Source: DASXKD01 sp963734725
GTDB lineage: Bacteria > Actinomycetota > Actinomycetes > Streptosporangiales > Streptosporangiaceae
Reading direction: 5' to 3'
Assembly (NCBI GenBank): GCA_963734725.1
Contig: CAVTIX010000013.1
Coordinates: 1 to 64,000 of the forward strand
DNA: 64,000 nucleotides
Positions 8,568-17,975 of this stretch are shown piece by piece. Under the pieces are notes generated by a model. It did not search any database, had not been told where the DNA came from, and worked only from the letters and a program-made list of their open reading frames with translations. Each line of letters starts with the position of its first letter. Within the stretch, counting starts at the first letter, position 1. The position numbers were made by a program, and so were the translations under genes.

Positions 8568-8956
8568 GATGCGCGAAATGCGGGATCCCGGCTGCGACAA
8601 TGACACCGTGTCGCCCACCCCGGCCCAGCAGGCCCGCGCCGCGGCCATCGCCGCCGAGATCACCGCCCGCCTCGCCGCCGCCGCCTTCGCCCTGCCCGGC
8701 ACCCTCGCCGACCGGATGACCCAATGCGGCCACCCCGGCTGCCGCTGCCACGCCGACCCGCCCCGCCTGCACGGCCCCTACCACCAGTGGACCCGCAAAA
8801 AAGACGGCAAGACCGCCACCCGCATCCTGACCGACGACCAGCTCGCCGACTACCAGCCCCTGGTTCTACAACCACCGCCGCCTGCGCGAGCTGATCACCG
8901 AACTCGAGACACTCAGCCTCGCCATCGCCGAAGCCGACCCCCGCTGGAACCGCTAG
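8568..8956 (+). CDS. DUF6788-type small protein, frameshifted
   Basis: The frame from ATG 8568 (or GTG 8608) reads ARLAAAAFALPGTLADRMTQ, then CGHPGCRCHADPPRLHGPYH with a cluster of Cys and His residues, then WTRKKDGKTATRILTDDQLA. I associate this pattern with DUF6788, a small protein of unknown function often found beside insertion sequences in actinobacteria. At a CCCC run near 8858 one extra base derails the frame; the shifted frame gives the expected tail RRLRELITELETLSLAIAEA and a TAG at 8954-8956. The Cys/His set suggests metal binding, which is inference. Confidence 0.6.
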
Positions 8957-9030
8957 GCAGCCAAGGCAAACGTGGGCACGCGGCGCTTAACCTGTGGGCA
9001 GCCCTCCCGCCAAACCCCGTTTATCCAGGT

Positions 9031-10576
9031 CTGGTGTTTCGCAGTTATGCGGCTGCTGCGTGCCAGGCTGCCAGCACTTGCTGGGTTTGCTCGGGGGTGG
9101 GGTGTGCGCTGGAACCCGCGGAAATTCGGGCGGCGATCATGGTGCGGCGGAGCTGGGTGAGCATGTCCTCGAAGGCGGGCTCGGTCTTGGTTGTGTACCA
9201 GGGCTGGTCGTGGCGGCGGGCGGTGAGGGTGTGCCGGGGGTGGCCGTGCCGGGCGTACCAGGTGACGACGAGGGTGGAGACGATCAGGGCGAACGGGACG
9301 GTGCGCTCGACGGCGCGGCGGGTGCGGTTGCGGGCCTCGCCGGCGCCGAGGATGTTGCGGGCGTCGGCGAAGGCCTGCTCGATGCACCACCGGGCGGCGT
9401 AGCGTTCGATCAGCCGGGTGGCGGGGGTGGCCAGGTCGGTGGTGACCAGGGCCAGGACGCCGGCGTGGTTGCGGGCGAGGATGACCCGGACGGTGCGGGT
9501 GTGCAGGCAGCCGTACCACAGGCAGGTGAGGGCGGCCAGGTCGGTGCGGTGGCTGCGGCCGTAGATCCGCACGGTCACCGGCGTCCAGGTGGCGGCGGCG
9601 GCCAGCTCGGCGGGGGTGCCCAGCCGCAGGCCCTTGAGGCAGGGCCGGCCCCGTTCGCCGGGCAGCCGCGGCGGGGCGAGGGCGTACAAGACCGCGTTGG
9701 CGGGCAGCCGGGTGGTCCAGGTCACCGAGGCGGGCAGCTGCTTGAGCGCGGGGCCGTGATAGGCGGCATCGGCCACCACGTGGACGGCGCGGCCGGGGAA
9801 CGCCTCCGCCAGCTGGGTGACCAGCGCCACCGCGACCGACACCTTGGTGCCGGGCGCGGGAGCGGCCTTGTGCCCCCGGCCTGCGGGCCTGGCCTTCTTG
9901 CCGGGCAGGACCAGGCGGGCCAGCACCGGCAGGCAGACCGGGCGGGTGCAAAACGGCAGGGCGACCACGATCCCGGCGGTGACGAAGCAGGTGCCGAACC
10001 CGAGCCGGCCGGGCTGGGGGCCGACCCGTCGTGCTGCCAGCCCGCGCCGTGCACCTTGCGGCCGGACCGGCGGAACAGCGAGTCATCGACTGCCACCGGC
10101 AGCGGGGCGCCGGGCGGGACTAACAGCAGCACCACCAGCCGGGCGGCGGCCAGGCCCAGCTCGCCGGCCTCCCACCGGGCCCGGGCGAAAAAGTAATGCG
10201 CCCGGTCATGCGGCCAGGCGCGGGCCAGCCCCGCCCCCAGCAGCATCCCGGCCACGGTGCGGCGCCGCACCTGCCCGGCCAGGCCCGCGGCCAGCCCGCA
10301 GAACGTGCGGAACGACCGGGCGGTGAAACACGGCCGCAGCGCCCCCAAAAGCGCCGCAAACGAGGCAGGTAGGGTCGGCTCAGGAAGCATCGGCGGATCT
10401 CCTCGCAGAGGCGATATCAAGCACCGCCGATGCTTCTCCATCCGCGCCGCCAGATCAACACGCGCGGGACCCCGAAACCCCGCCCGTGATAACCACCGCT
10501 TACCGAAAACGTATTCGCAGACCAGAATCCCGGCCGCAACCAGAGCCCCACCCGCCCCAAAGCTGCGAAACACCAG
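9031..10576 (-). mobile_element. Insertion sequence with 14-bp terminal inverted repeats
   Basis: CTGGTGTTTCGCAG at 9031-9044 is repeated as its exact reverse complement at 10563-10576, with one transposase gene between. The left repeat touches the transposase stop codon; the right one is 172 bases before its start. I see no matching target duplication outside the repeats, so the true ends may lie a few bases further out. The element sits next to the DUF6788 gene. Confidence 0.7.
9045..10390 (-). CDS. DDE-type transposase (IS701/IS4-like), frameshifted
   Basis: From the ATG at 10390 (GAGGAG upstream) it reads a helical N-terminus (RSFRTFCGLAAGLAGQVRRR, PVAVDDSLFRRSGRKVHGAG; the VDDS carries the first acidic residue). 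At about 10017 a base is missing in the run GCCCCCAGCCC. The next frame continues with VHVVADAAYHGPALKQLP (second Asp), RWCIEQAFADARNILGAGEA (final Glu) and ends at a TAA at 9045-9047. With the frame restored the protein is about 448 residues, normal for this class. I am sure of DDE-transposase nature, less of the exact IS family. Confidence 0.8.
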
Positions 10577-10938
10577 GCAGCTCAACCCCAAACGTGAAGT
10601 CCTCACTTCAAGAGACGATTTCGAACATGGGAACCGGCCCCTCTCAGCTGTATGCAGCAACGCCAGTCATCGAGTCGCCTGCCTACCACTTGATGGCGTT
10701 CCCCGTCTGGGCTGTCGGCACCTCGCTGTAGACCTCCATCGTCATGGCGATCTGGCTGGGCCGAAGGATCGGTATGGCGACCCGGAATTGGCCGGTCAGG
10801 AACCTTCAGCGCGTAGGTGGTTTCCAAGGTGGATCGGCGGATGCGAAACGTCCCCGACGGCTTGCCGTCTGAGATGTGCTGGCCTGGGCCGGACGGACCC
10901 GCGGGCATTAGGTCCCACGGGTCCGTCCGGCCTGGCCC
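10577..10938. other. 362-bp gap between the IS and the S33 peptidase gene
   Basis: A minus-strand open frame of about 100 codons covers most of it, but it lacks a ribosome site and I do not recognise the product. The segment lies just after the peptidase stop. I see no convincing terminator hairpin. Confidence 0.35.
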
Positions 10939-12579
10939 CTAGGGCTGGATGGAGTATCCGTCGATCGCGGCGCGGACCTTCTCGTAGGCGACCGCGCGGG
11001 CGAGGGACTTATTGGCCCCCGCGGAGGCGTCCTTCGTGGGCGTTGGTTTGGGCACCGGCGGGCAGACCTTGTCCGCCCCGTAGTGCTGCTCGCGCTGGGG
11101 CACGGCGCCAGTGGTCAGGTAGCGGGCGATCGTGTCGTCGGTGCACGCGACCCCAGACAGTGATCCGGCGTGCGTGGTCCCGTTCTTGCCCTCGATGAGC
11201 GAGGCGGTGGGGAAGATGTGCCGGATGTAGAGGCTGCCCTCATAGGGGGTCGCCGGGTCGAAGGTCTCGTCGATGAGTAGCACCGGGACGTGCACGTTCT
11301 TGCCCGTTACCTGCACGGGCGTGCGGTGCGGGTATTTCCAGTACGCGCATGGCCCGTTGAACCAGGCGTTGGGCCAGGTGAGGAAGGGATAATTCTTGTT
11401 CAGCGCCCGGTTGTCATGGTTGAGACGAGCCTGGCTGCGTGGCCACGACGCGTCAGTGCACTGCGTACCGAGGTAGATGGCGAACCCGTTGTCGCCAGCT
11501 TGGGTCGTGGGGTTCGCCGACTTGTAGAACTGGATCAACTGGCCGGGCTGGTGCTTGTTGACCAGGTTCTGCCACGCGTGGGCGACGCTGTCCCAGTTGT
11601 AGACGTAGTAGGCCGGGTTCTGCATGACGTCGGTGAACTCGTCCCCGCCGAGAATGCCCCCCGCGGCATGCTTGTTGAGCATCGCGACCGTCGCCCAGTA
11701 CTCGCGGTGCACCGCCTTCGCGGTGCGGCCCAGGTGGTAGTACTTGTGGTTCTCGGCGATCCACCCCAGGTAGATGTCGAACGTTCTCTGGAAGGCCACG
11801 TCCTGGGCCTGATTGGACCGGTAGAACACCTTCCGCGGATCAACGTTGCTGTCGAACACCACACGCCGCACCCGGCCCGGGAACAGCGTCGCATAGACCT
11901 GGCCCAGGTAAGTGCCGTAGGAGAAGCCGTAGTAGTTGATCTGGCGCTGCCCCAGCGCTGTGCGGATGCTATCCATGTCGCGGGCGTTGTCGACGGTCTT
12001 GATGTGCCCGAACAAGGCGCTGTGTGCGCTGTTCTGGCAGTCAGCGGCGTACCGCTTCGACCGCGTCACCCACCGGTTCATAATCTGCTTCGTTCGCGGA
12101 ATGTAAGGCGGCCGGTCGCCGTGGAAGTAGAACCGGTTGCACGTCAGTTCCGGCTCACTCGAACCGACACCACGCGGATCGAAACCGATCCAGTCGTAGG
12201 CGTCGCCGGCGTGGTTGGGCACGAACTGGCCGAGGATCGACAAGATCAGACCAGACCCGCCCGGGCCGCCCGGGTTGACCAGCATGACGCCCTGGTACTG
12301 CGACTTCGGCACTGTGTGCTTGACCCGCGAGACAGCGAGCTTGATCTTCTGCCCATGCGGGTGGCTGTAATCCAGCGACACGACCACGAAGCCACACTGC
12401 GCGCCGTAATGCTGCAAAGTCGGATCTGAACACTTGTGCCAGCTGATCGGCGGCGGTTTATAGCTGTCCGCAACTGCAACCGGCCGGGCGGTGCTGCCCT
12501 CCGCCGCGGTCGCACCCGCGGCCCCCGCGATGCCAAGCGTCAACGTGGCCGCTGCCGAGACAGCGATGACTCTTCGCAC
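10939..12579 (-). CDS. Secreted S33-family tripeptidyl aminopeptidase-like hydrolase
   Basis: About 546 residues. The start is the GTG at 12579, with GAGGAGG six bases upstream and a signal peptide directly after it (RRVIAVSAAATLTLGIAGAA, then ATAAEG). An alpha/beta hydrolase fold follows: LVNPGGPGGSG oxyanion region, nucleophile serine in YYGFSYGTYLGQ near residue 220, the Asp in LLIDETFDPATP near 439 and the His in NGTTHAGS near 469. This matches Streptomyces tripeptidyl aminopeptidases, which release short peptides outside the cell. The C-terminal domain containing paired cysteines (GVACTDDT, KVCPP) is the TAP-type cap. It is a single gene with no operon partner. Confidence 0.9.
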   Translation of the reverse strand: MRRVIAVSAAATLTLGIAGAAGATAAEGSTARPVAVADSYKPPPISWHKCSDPTLQHYGAQCGFVVVSLDYSHPHGQKIKLAVSRVKHTVPKSQYQGVMLVNPGGPGGSGLILSILGQFVPNHAGDAYDWIGFDPRGVGSSEPELTCNRFYFHGDRPPYIPRTKQIMNRWVTRSKRYAADCQNSAHSALFGHIKTVDNARDMDSIRTALGQRQINYYGFSYGTYLGQVYATLFPGRVRRVVFDSNVDPRKVFYRSNQAQDVAFQRTFDIYLGWIAENHKYYHLGRTAKAVHREYWATVAMLNKHAAGGILGGDEFTDVMQNPAYYVYNWDSVAHAWQNLVNKHQPGQLIQFYKSANPTTQAGDNGFAIYLGTQCTDASWPRSQARLNHDNRALNKNYPFLTWPNAWFNGPCAYWKYPHRTPVQVTGKNVHVPVLLIDETFDPATPYEGSLYIRHIFPTASLIEGKNGTTHAGSLSGVACTDDTIARYLTTGAVPQREQHYGADKVCPPVPKPTPTKDASAGANKSLARAVAYEKVRAAIDGYSIQP

Positions 12580-13182
12580 GTCGGTCCTCCTCGTTGTGGT
12601 CGGAGCGGGATGAACGCTCGGATGATTCCAGGCGCTAACCAAGCAACCAAGCGCGGTCGACGACGACGGCACCCGGGTTCGTAAAGCTGCCGCAGCTACC
12701 TAAGCAGCGTGCTTGCCGCCGCTTCCCCCCCTGATGCGCTTCTCGCGCCGTACATGCCAGCACATGACCGCGACGATCGGATCATGAATGGACGCGAACA
12801 CATCCTTCCGCGTAAGCAGCGACAGAGTCAAGGGGAAGTAATAAGAGTCAAGTAACAGTCAAGGTCACAACTGGCTGAGTTCGTCCCCATCGCATCACTG
12901 ACCACGGTCAGGACCACAAACCTTCACCAGAGCGGGCCGGACAGGCCGCGCGTTGGGCGTCGAGTTTCCTGGTGTTCTGCCGGATCATGGGGCATAGAAA
13001 CGGCCAGGCCAAGCTGTCGTACAGCACACGAGTACAGCAACGTCAGCGACCGTGAGCGGCTTCGTCCGACTGCGACCGGTCGCTGACCTGCCCCAGCGAC
13101 CGCGAACGACCTCGCCGCCGAGAGTTCGCATCGAGGGGTCACGACCTGGGTAACCGAAGAGCCGAGGGCTTCTGGCATTCGT
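12580..13182. other. Intergenic region upstream of the S33 peptidase gene
   Basis: No gene is supported in these 603 bases. It holds the likely promoter and control region of the peptidase gene (read leftwards), including the repeated AGTCAAG elements listed separately. The 3' end of the hypothetical gene at 13183 also opens into it. Confidence 0.5.
12826..12863. promoter_or_regulatory. Three AGTCAAG direct repeats
   Basis: AGTCAAG occurs at 12826-12832, 12846-12852 and 12857-12863. The last two are 11 bases apart, one helical turn, the spacing used by Streptomyces PHO boxes and SARP sites. They lie about 250 bases upstream of the secreted peptidase. Regulator identity is unknown. Confidence 0.35.
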
Positions 13183-13617
13183 TCACGCGACACGCAGTGA
13201 TTGTCTGATCTGCTCTATCGCGTCGCGGAAAATCGGAACCAGCTCCAGGTCCATGGTGAAGCCAGTCGCTCGCCGCGAGTTGTTGTCGTAGACGGTTTGG
13301 ACGGGAGCAGGCAGGCCAGGAGGCAGTTCGCCGCTGTTAGTCAGCCGCTTCATCGCGGTGGCGATAGGGCCCGTTAGACCCTTCAGCTGGCGGCTATCAG
13401 GACCGCGCAACGCGCTGGCATCGATGTGCCCGCCTGCGGAGACAAGTTGGGGAAGCAGCTGCCGACGTGCGTGGGTGAACGCACCCATTGACCAGAGCAG
13501 CCGCTTGGCCTCCTCTACTGCCCAGGGCTCGGCCAGGATCTCGGGCTGGGCAGGCCGCAGGACTTCCATGATCCGCCCAGCCGTCTCGGCGTCCACATTG
13601 CGAAAGACGATGTCCAC
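13183..13617 (-). CDS. Conserved-looking hypothetical protein
   Basis: A 144-residue protein starting at GTG 13617 with GAGGAG at spacing 8. It has no signal peptide or membrane segment. Notable stretches are AKRLLWSMGAFTHARRQLLP and ATAMKRLTNSGELPPGLPAP; the C-terminus TMDLELVPIFRDAIEQIRQS is helical. I do not recognise the family. Gene-like composition, a good ribosome site and an AT-rich promoter support it as a real gene. It stands alone between the peptidase and the ZIP transporter. Confidence 0.6.
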   Translation of the reverse strand: MDIVFRNVDAETAGRIMEVLRPAQPEILAEPWAVEEAKRLLWSMGAFTHARRQLLPQLVSAGGHIDASALRGPDSRQLKGLTGPIATAMKRLTNSGELPPGLPAPVQTVYDNNSRRATGFTMDLELVPIFRDAIEQIRQSLRVA

Positions 13618-13661
13618 CGGCTGACTCCTCAGGTAGAGCCTCGGCCTCCGTGGCCGGGTGA

Positions 13662-13690
13662 CATAAATATTAAGCGATAATTGATGTCAA
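13662..13690 (-). promoter_or_regulatory. Probable promoter of the hypothetical gene
   Basis: On the minus strand TTGACA (13690-13685) is followed after 17 bases by TTTATG (13667-13662), in an AT-rich island rare in this window. The hypothetical gene starts about 45 bases further on. The -35 box is perfect; the -10 box is weak. Confidence 0.5.
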
Positions 13691-14209
13691 TCAAACTTAG
13701 CAGCTAGCGGACGTCGTAGTCTCCGTCCCAGCATCGTCCGCAGCTGCAAGCTAGCCCGCTGTCCTGGAGTGGGCAGGCGAGGGCAGGGAGATCACAGAGC
13801 CAAGATCCTGGAGCACGCGTTGGGGCGCGATTCTGTCTGACGCGTACCCCTTGACACCTGCCGATCTTGCTAACGTCGCGCTGACAACGGCCGTGGAAGT
13901 GTGGGGCCGGTCCTGGACTCCGTTGGCGGCGAGCGGCCTGGTCGGGGCACCTGCTCGCATGGGAACGCCACGAGCGCGATGGTTCCTGGTGGGCCTGGGT
14001 GTCTGGATTCATCAGGCCGGTAGCCGGACTGATCCCAAGGCCGCTATCACGCGGTATCTGGAAGCGCGGACGTGTATAACGTGGTGGAGGCGGGCCGCTT
14101 CGCGACGATGGGCCAGGGGGGCCCTAACCCCGCTGGACCAGGCAAGTCGCTCAGCCAGCCGCCCCGTTCGACCGCCCGCAGGACCGGACAGCCGGAGGCG
14201 AGACGGTAG
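13691..14209. other. 519-bp region without a supported gene
   Basis: It lies between two divergent genes. A TTGACA at about 13852 with TAACGT 14 bases later is too closely spaced for confidence. No family-like open frame is seen on either strand. Confidence 0.4.
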
Positions 14210-14941
14210 ATGGCAGCAGCGTTCGGCTGGGGAACCCTGGCGGCTTCCTCGCTGGTGATCGGCGCCTTGGTCGCGCTCTGGTTCCGGATCAGTTTGCGCG
14301 TGATCGGGCTGATCTTGGCCTTCGGCGCCGGCGTCCTGATCAGCGCGGTCGCGTTCGACCTGGTGGAGGAGGCGGTCAGCAAGGCACACGGTCACGGTGC
14401 GGCGATTGCGGGCATTTTCGCCGGCTGCGCGGTTTTCTTCGGCGGCGACTGGCTGATCGACCACTTCGGGGGGGCCGAGCGTAAGGACGCTGACGGCGGC
14501 CAGGCGAACGGCTCCGCGCTGGCCATCGTGCTCGGGACGGTGCTCGACGGGATCCCCGAGTCGATGGTGATCGGCCTGACGATCTTCCAGGGCGGGGCGG
14601 TGGGCGCCGCCTACCTGACCGCGGTCTTCATCTCCAACCTGCCCGAATCGATCTCCTCCACCTCCGGCCTGGTCACCGGCGGCTGGAAAAAGTCGCGAAT
14701 CCTCTGGATGTGGATCGCGATCGCGCTGATCTCCGGGCTCGCCTCGCTGGCCGGGTACAGCCTGTTCCAGCACTCCTCACCAGGCACCGTCGCCTTCGTC
14801 CTGGCCTTCGCCGCAGGTGCGATCCTCACCATGCTCGCCGACACCATGATGCCCGAGGCCCACCAGCACGGCGGCAAGCTGGTCGGGGTCGTGACGACGC
14901 TCGGATTCGCGATCGCGTTCACAATTCATCTGCTCGACTGA
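14210..14941 (+). CDS. ZIP-family divalent metal transporter
   Basis: A 243-residue membrane protein with about eight hydrophobic helices. The metal-site helices carry the ZIP signatures: AFDLVEEAVSKAHGHGAA with a His-rich edge, LGTVLDGIPESMVIGLTIFQ (the H/DxxPE type motif of helix IV) and FISNLPESISSTSGL (helix V, NxPE). ZIP proteins bring Zn, Fe or Mn into the cytoplasm. The start ATG 14210 follows GGCGAGACGGTAG, a modest site. The gene is alone, and no metal-regulator site was identified. Confidence 0.88.
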   Translation: MAAAFGWGTLAASSLVIGALVALWFRISLRVIGLILAFGAGVLISAVAFDLVEEAVSKAHGHGAAIAGIFAGCAVFFGGDWLIDHFGGAERKDADGGQANGSALAIVLGTVLDGIPESMVIGLTIFQGGAVGAAYLTAVFISNLPESISSTSGLVTGGWKKSRILWMWIAIALISGLASLAGYSLFQHSSPGTVAFVLAFAAGAILTMLADTMMPEAHQHGGKLVGVVTTLGFAIAFTIHLLD

Positions 14942-15382
14942 GTCATCAGACGCGACGGCGCTGACAGTGGCAGCGCTGGCCTACGGGTGAAGTCTCCGAA
15001 CGCTACGCCCCGCACCGTCAGCGCGGCAGCAGGCAGCGGGTGATCGTGTCGTGGCTGCGGTCTCACGCTCAGGCGCGTTATGTGGGGTGAGCCTGGTGAG
15101 CCTTGACGTGAGGTGGCCTCTGCGAGAAACAAGTGGGTGTCGAGTCCCTTGTCCCGCAGAGGCCGCGTTCCTTTGGCGCGCCAGGTGGGGGCTTGAGTGA
15201 TCAGGCGGGCATCTGCGGTAACAGCGCTGGATGACCACGGTGTTGGAGGTCAGGCTCTGGACGACCTCAGCCGGGTGCACCCCTTCTTGTGCCCGGGTCC
15301 GTCGTCTGATACGCCAGCACGCGGCTCCTCGTCAGCAATCGTCGCAGAGCACTCCGGGCAGTCTGTCAGGGCTCTCTAGCAT
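14942..15382. other. 441-bp convergent intergenic region
   Basis: The region lies between the ends of two converging genes. It contains the long hairpin described separately at 15115-15164; no gene is supported in the rest. Confidence 0.45.
15115..15164. terminator. Long imperfect hairpin between converging genes
   Basis: GGCCTCTGCGAGAAACAAG (15115-15133) and CTTGTCCCGCAGAGGCC (15148-15164) form a stem of about 16 pairs with small bulges and a 14-base loop. Its position between the ZIP and hydrolase 3' ends fits a bidirectional terminator, but no T-run follows. The arms also look like terminal repeats of an insertion sequence brought together, so it may be an IS scar. Confidence 0.45.
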
Positions 15383-16195
15383 TCACCGTGGGGATGGCCA
15401 GCACGGTCCGGCGGCTGCTGACGTGCCGCCGCCCCTAAACTGCTCGGTGTGCTCGCTGCCGCCCGGGGTCAGCGCTGGCCCCCGCAGCTCGGTTTCGCGG
15501 ATGCGTGAGGCGATCGCGATGCTGTTTTGAGCCGGCGCGATCCCGTCGTAGTTGCCGTAGCCAACCAGCGTCGGGCATGCAATCGCGTCGAGCCGGTCCC
15601 ACACATCATGGCCCGCGCGCGCCTCGAGCTGGGCCTTGTAGGCGGGTACGGCGGCTGGGTCCTGCTGATCTTGGGCCGCGGTCAGGCGTTCGGCCAGCGC
15701 GCGGTCTCCCGGGTGAGCCTCCAGCCAGCGCGCATCCCAGCGGTTGTCAGCCAGCTTGAGTTCCACCGCGGCCCGCTCCTCAGGCGGGCGCCCTTGCAGC
15801 TTCTGCAGCGGATAGGAGGACCCGCCTCCGCCGCCGGCCGAGGTGCAGGCCAAAGCGAGGCGCTCTACCCGCTGCGGATTGGCGACCGCGAACTCCTGCG
15901 CCACCATCCCGCCGAAGCTCACCCCGAGCAGCCGGCACGCGTCCCACCCGGCGATCTCAAGCAGGCCAGCGGCGTCAGCGGCGAGATCGGCCATGGTATA
16001 AGGACCTGTCAGCGGGACGCTGCGGCCCAAGCCACGGTAATCCCACGCCAGCAGATCAAACTTGCCAGCAATCAAATCAAGCAGCGGCCGAGCCGTCTGC
16101 AAGGTCGTGCCCGACCCGTTGCAGAACAGCAACCGGGGACCGCTGCCGCGGTGCTCCCAATACAGCTCAACCCCGTTCACATGATCAACCGGCAC
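15383..16195 (-). CDS. Alpha/beta-fold hydrolase with an atypical C-terminus
   Basis: A 270-residue enzyme beginning VDHVNGVELYWEHRGSGPRL. The oxyanion region is FCNGSGTT, the nucleophile elbow is LLGVSFGGMVAQEF, and the acid is in YGNYDGIAPAQN. The expected C-terminal GGH...QDP segment is replaced by TPGGSEHTEQFRGGGTSAAA, so the usual histidine position is unclear and the last 30 residues may be rearranged. Substrate is unknown. It is divergent from hen1 with a 316-base region between. Confidence 0.75.
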   Translation of the reverse strand: MPVDHVNGVELYWEHRGSGPRLLFCNGSGTTLQTARPLLDLIAGKFDLLAWDYRGLGRSVPLTGPYTMADLAADAAGLLEIAGWDACRLLGVSFGGMVAQEFAVANPQRVERLALACTSAGGGGGSSYPLQKLQGRPPEERAAVELKLADNRWDARWLEAHPGDRALAERLTAAQDQQDPAAVPAYKAQLEARAGHDVWDRLDAIACPTLVGYGNYDGIAPAQNSIAIASRIRETELRGPALTPGGSEHTEQFRGGGTSAAAGPCWPSPR

Positions 16196-16511
16196 GCTTC
16201 AGCCCCATCCTCGCTGGTCGGCCCGCTACCTGCTCGCCCACGCTATCTTCACGCCGGTGACCGCTCATTGCCCATGGCGGGTGATCTCCAACGCTCAGGC
16301 CCCGCAGCCAGCCAGACCGTGCGCCGAGACATCGTACGCCGCCTTCACCAGGCCTTTGTCCAAGCCACTGACGTGCTAGAGCGGGACCATAGCGCCGGTG
16401 GGACCGATGATCGCGGCGGATGCGATCTGCGAGCGGCTTCGGCGCGATGCAGTCCTGCTGGCCAAAACCCAGAAGACTCGGCATAACCGTATCCGGGAGA
16501 ATGCCGTTGTG
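16196..16511. other. Divergent promoter region between hydrolase and hen1
   Basis: These 316 bases must hold the promoters of both flanking genes. The hen1 frame stays open upstream to 16398, but the family-typical start is at 16512. I can pick out no box with confidence. Confidence 0.4.
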
Positions 16512-17975
16512 ATGCTGACGCTGACGACCACCGGCAAGCCCGCGACCGACCTGGGGTACCTGCTGCACAAGCATCCCGCGCGGCTGCAATCACTGCAGGT
16601 GCCGGCCGGCACGGCGTACGTGTTCTACCCCGAGGCGTCCGAGGACCTGTGCACGGCTGCGTTGCTGCTCGAGGTGGACCCGGTTGCGCTGGTGCGCGGC
16701 CGGGAGGGGGCGCACGGCAACGCGCGGGGGGAGGCTTTCGCGCTCGGGCAATACGTGAACGATCGTCCCTACGCTGCCTCCAGCATGCTCGCAATGGCGC
16801 TGAAAGCGATGTTCCGCACCGCTTTCACCGGCCGCTGTGACGCCCGGCCGGACCTGGCGGCCGCCCGCATACCGCTGGAGATCAGGGTGCCGGCGCTGCG
16901 ATGCCGGGGCGGCGCCGCACTGGTGCGCCGGGTGTTCGAGCCGCTCGGCTGGCGGGTGGAGGCCGGCACCGCCCTTCTCGACCCGGCATTCCCGGGCTGG
17001 GGTGAATCGCCGTACGTGGATGTCCACCTGGTCGGCGAAATCCGGCTGGCGGACGCGCTCAACCAGTTGTACGTGCTGCTGCCAGCGCTCGACGACGCCA
17101 AGCACTACTGGGTCACCGCGGACGAGGTCGACAAGCTCGTCCGGGCCGGCAGCGGCTGGCTGGCCGGCCATCCCGAGCAGGCCCTCATCAGCCGCAGATA
17201 CCTGGCGCACCAGTGGTCACTGACCCGGGCCGCGCTGGCACGGCTCGCCGAAGTGGACGACATCGACCCGGAAGAGATCGACAACGCCGTGCCGCCGGAG
17301 GAGACCGAGCCGGCCGGGACCGGGCCGGCCGGGACCGAGGGATCCGGCGCCGAACCCGACCCGGTGCTGCCCCTCAGCGAGCAGCGCCGTGGCGCGGTGC
17401 TGGCCGTGCTCCGGGCGGCCGGCGCCAGGCGGGTAGGCGACTTCGGTTGCGGCGACGGAACACTGTCGCGTGATCTGCTGGCTGACCGGGCGATCGAGCA
17501 GGTGGTGGCGGTGGACGTGTCGGTGCGGGCGCTGCAGTTCGCGGCCCGCAGGCTCCGGCTGGACGGCATGAGCGAGCAGCAACGCCAGCGCGTCCAGCTT
17601 TTCCAGTCCGCGCTGACCTACCGCGACGACCGGCTCGCCGGGCTGGACGCTGCCGTGCTGATGGAGGTGATCGAGCACGTCGACCCGCCGCGGCTGACCG
17701 CGCTGGAACGAGCGGTCTTCGGGTATGCCGCGCCAGCAACGGTTGTAGTCACCACCCCCAACGCCGAGCACAACGCTCGTTACGAAGGCCTGGCCGACGG
17801 CGGGATGCGGCACCGGGACCATCGTTTTGAGTGGACGCGGGCCGAGTTCCGCGACTGGGCCAGCCGGGTCGGAAGTTCGTTCGGCTATCACGTCCGGTTC
17901 CTGCCGGTCGGCGCGGACGACCCGGAGGTGGGGCCGTCCACCCAGCTTGCCGTCTTCCGCCGGGAGGCTGCATGA
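16512..17975 (+). CDS. hen1: 3'-terminal RNA ribose 2'-O-methyltransferase Hen1
   Basis: A 487-residue protein starting MLTLTTTGKPATDLGYLLHK, the standard start of bacterial Hen1, with GGGAG upstream. The N-terminal Hen1 domain spans about 1-245; an acidic linker (about 255-290) leads to the methyltransferase domain with the SAM motif VGDFGCGDGTLS near 308. The metal-binding active site follows: EVIEH near 384, TTPNAEHN, and RHRDHRFEW. Hen1 methylates the 2'-OH at the 3' end of a broken RNA before ligation, so that the repaired tRNA resists a second cut by the same ribotoxin. Its stop overlaps the pnkp start as ATGA, so the two are co-translated. The gene is intact. Confidence 0.96.
   Translation: MLTLTTTGKPATDLGYLLHKHPARLQSLQVPAGTAYVFYPEASEDLCTAALLLEVDPVALVRGREGAHGNARGEAFALGQYVNDRPYAASSMLAMALKAMFRTAFTGRCDARPDLAAARIPLEIRVPALRCRGGAALVRRVFEPLGWRVEAGTALLDPAFPGWGESPYVDVHLVGEIRLADALNQLYVLLPALDDAKHYWVTADEVDKLVRAGSGWLAGHPEQALISRRYLAHQWSLTRAALARLAEVDDIDPEEIDNAVPPEETEPAGTGPAGTEGSGAEPDPVLPLSEQRRGAVLAVLRAAGARRVGDFGCGDGTLSRDLLADRAIEQVVAVDVSVRALQFAARRLRLDGMSEQQRQRVQLFQSALTYRDDRLAGLDAAVLMEVIEHVDPPRLTALERAVFGYAAPATVVVTTPNAEHNARYEGLADGGMRHRDHRFEWTRAEFRDWASRVGSSFGYHVRFLPVGADDPEVGPSTQLAVFRREAA

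Noticed and set aside
13852..13877. TTGACA...TAACGT as a promoter for the ZIP gene
   Set aside because: The spacer is only 14 bases and the site is over 330 bases from the gene start.
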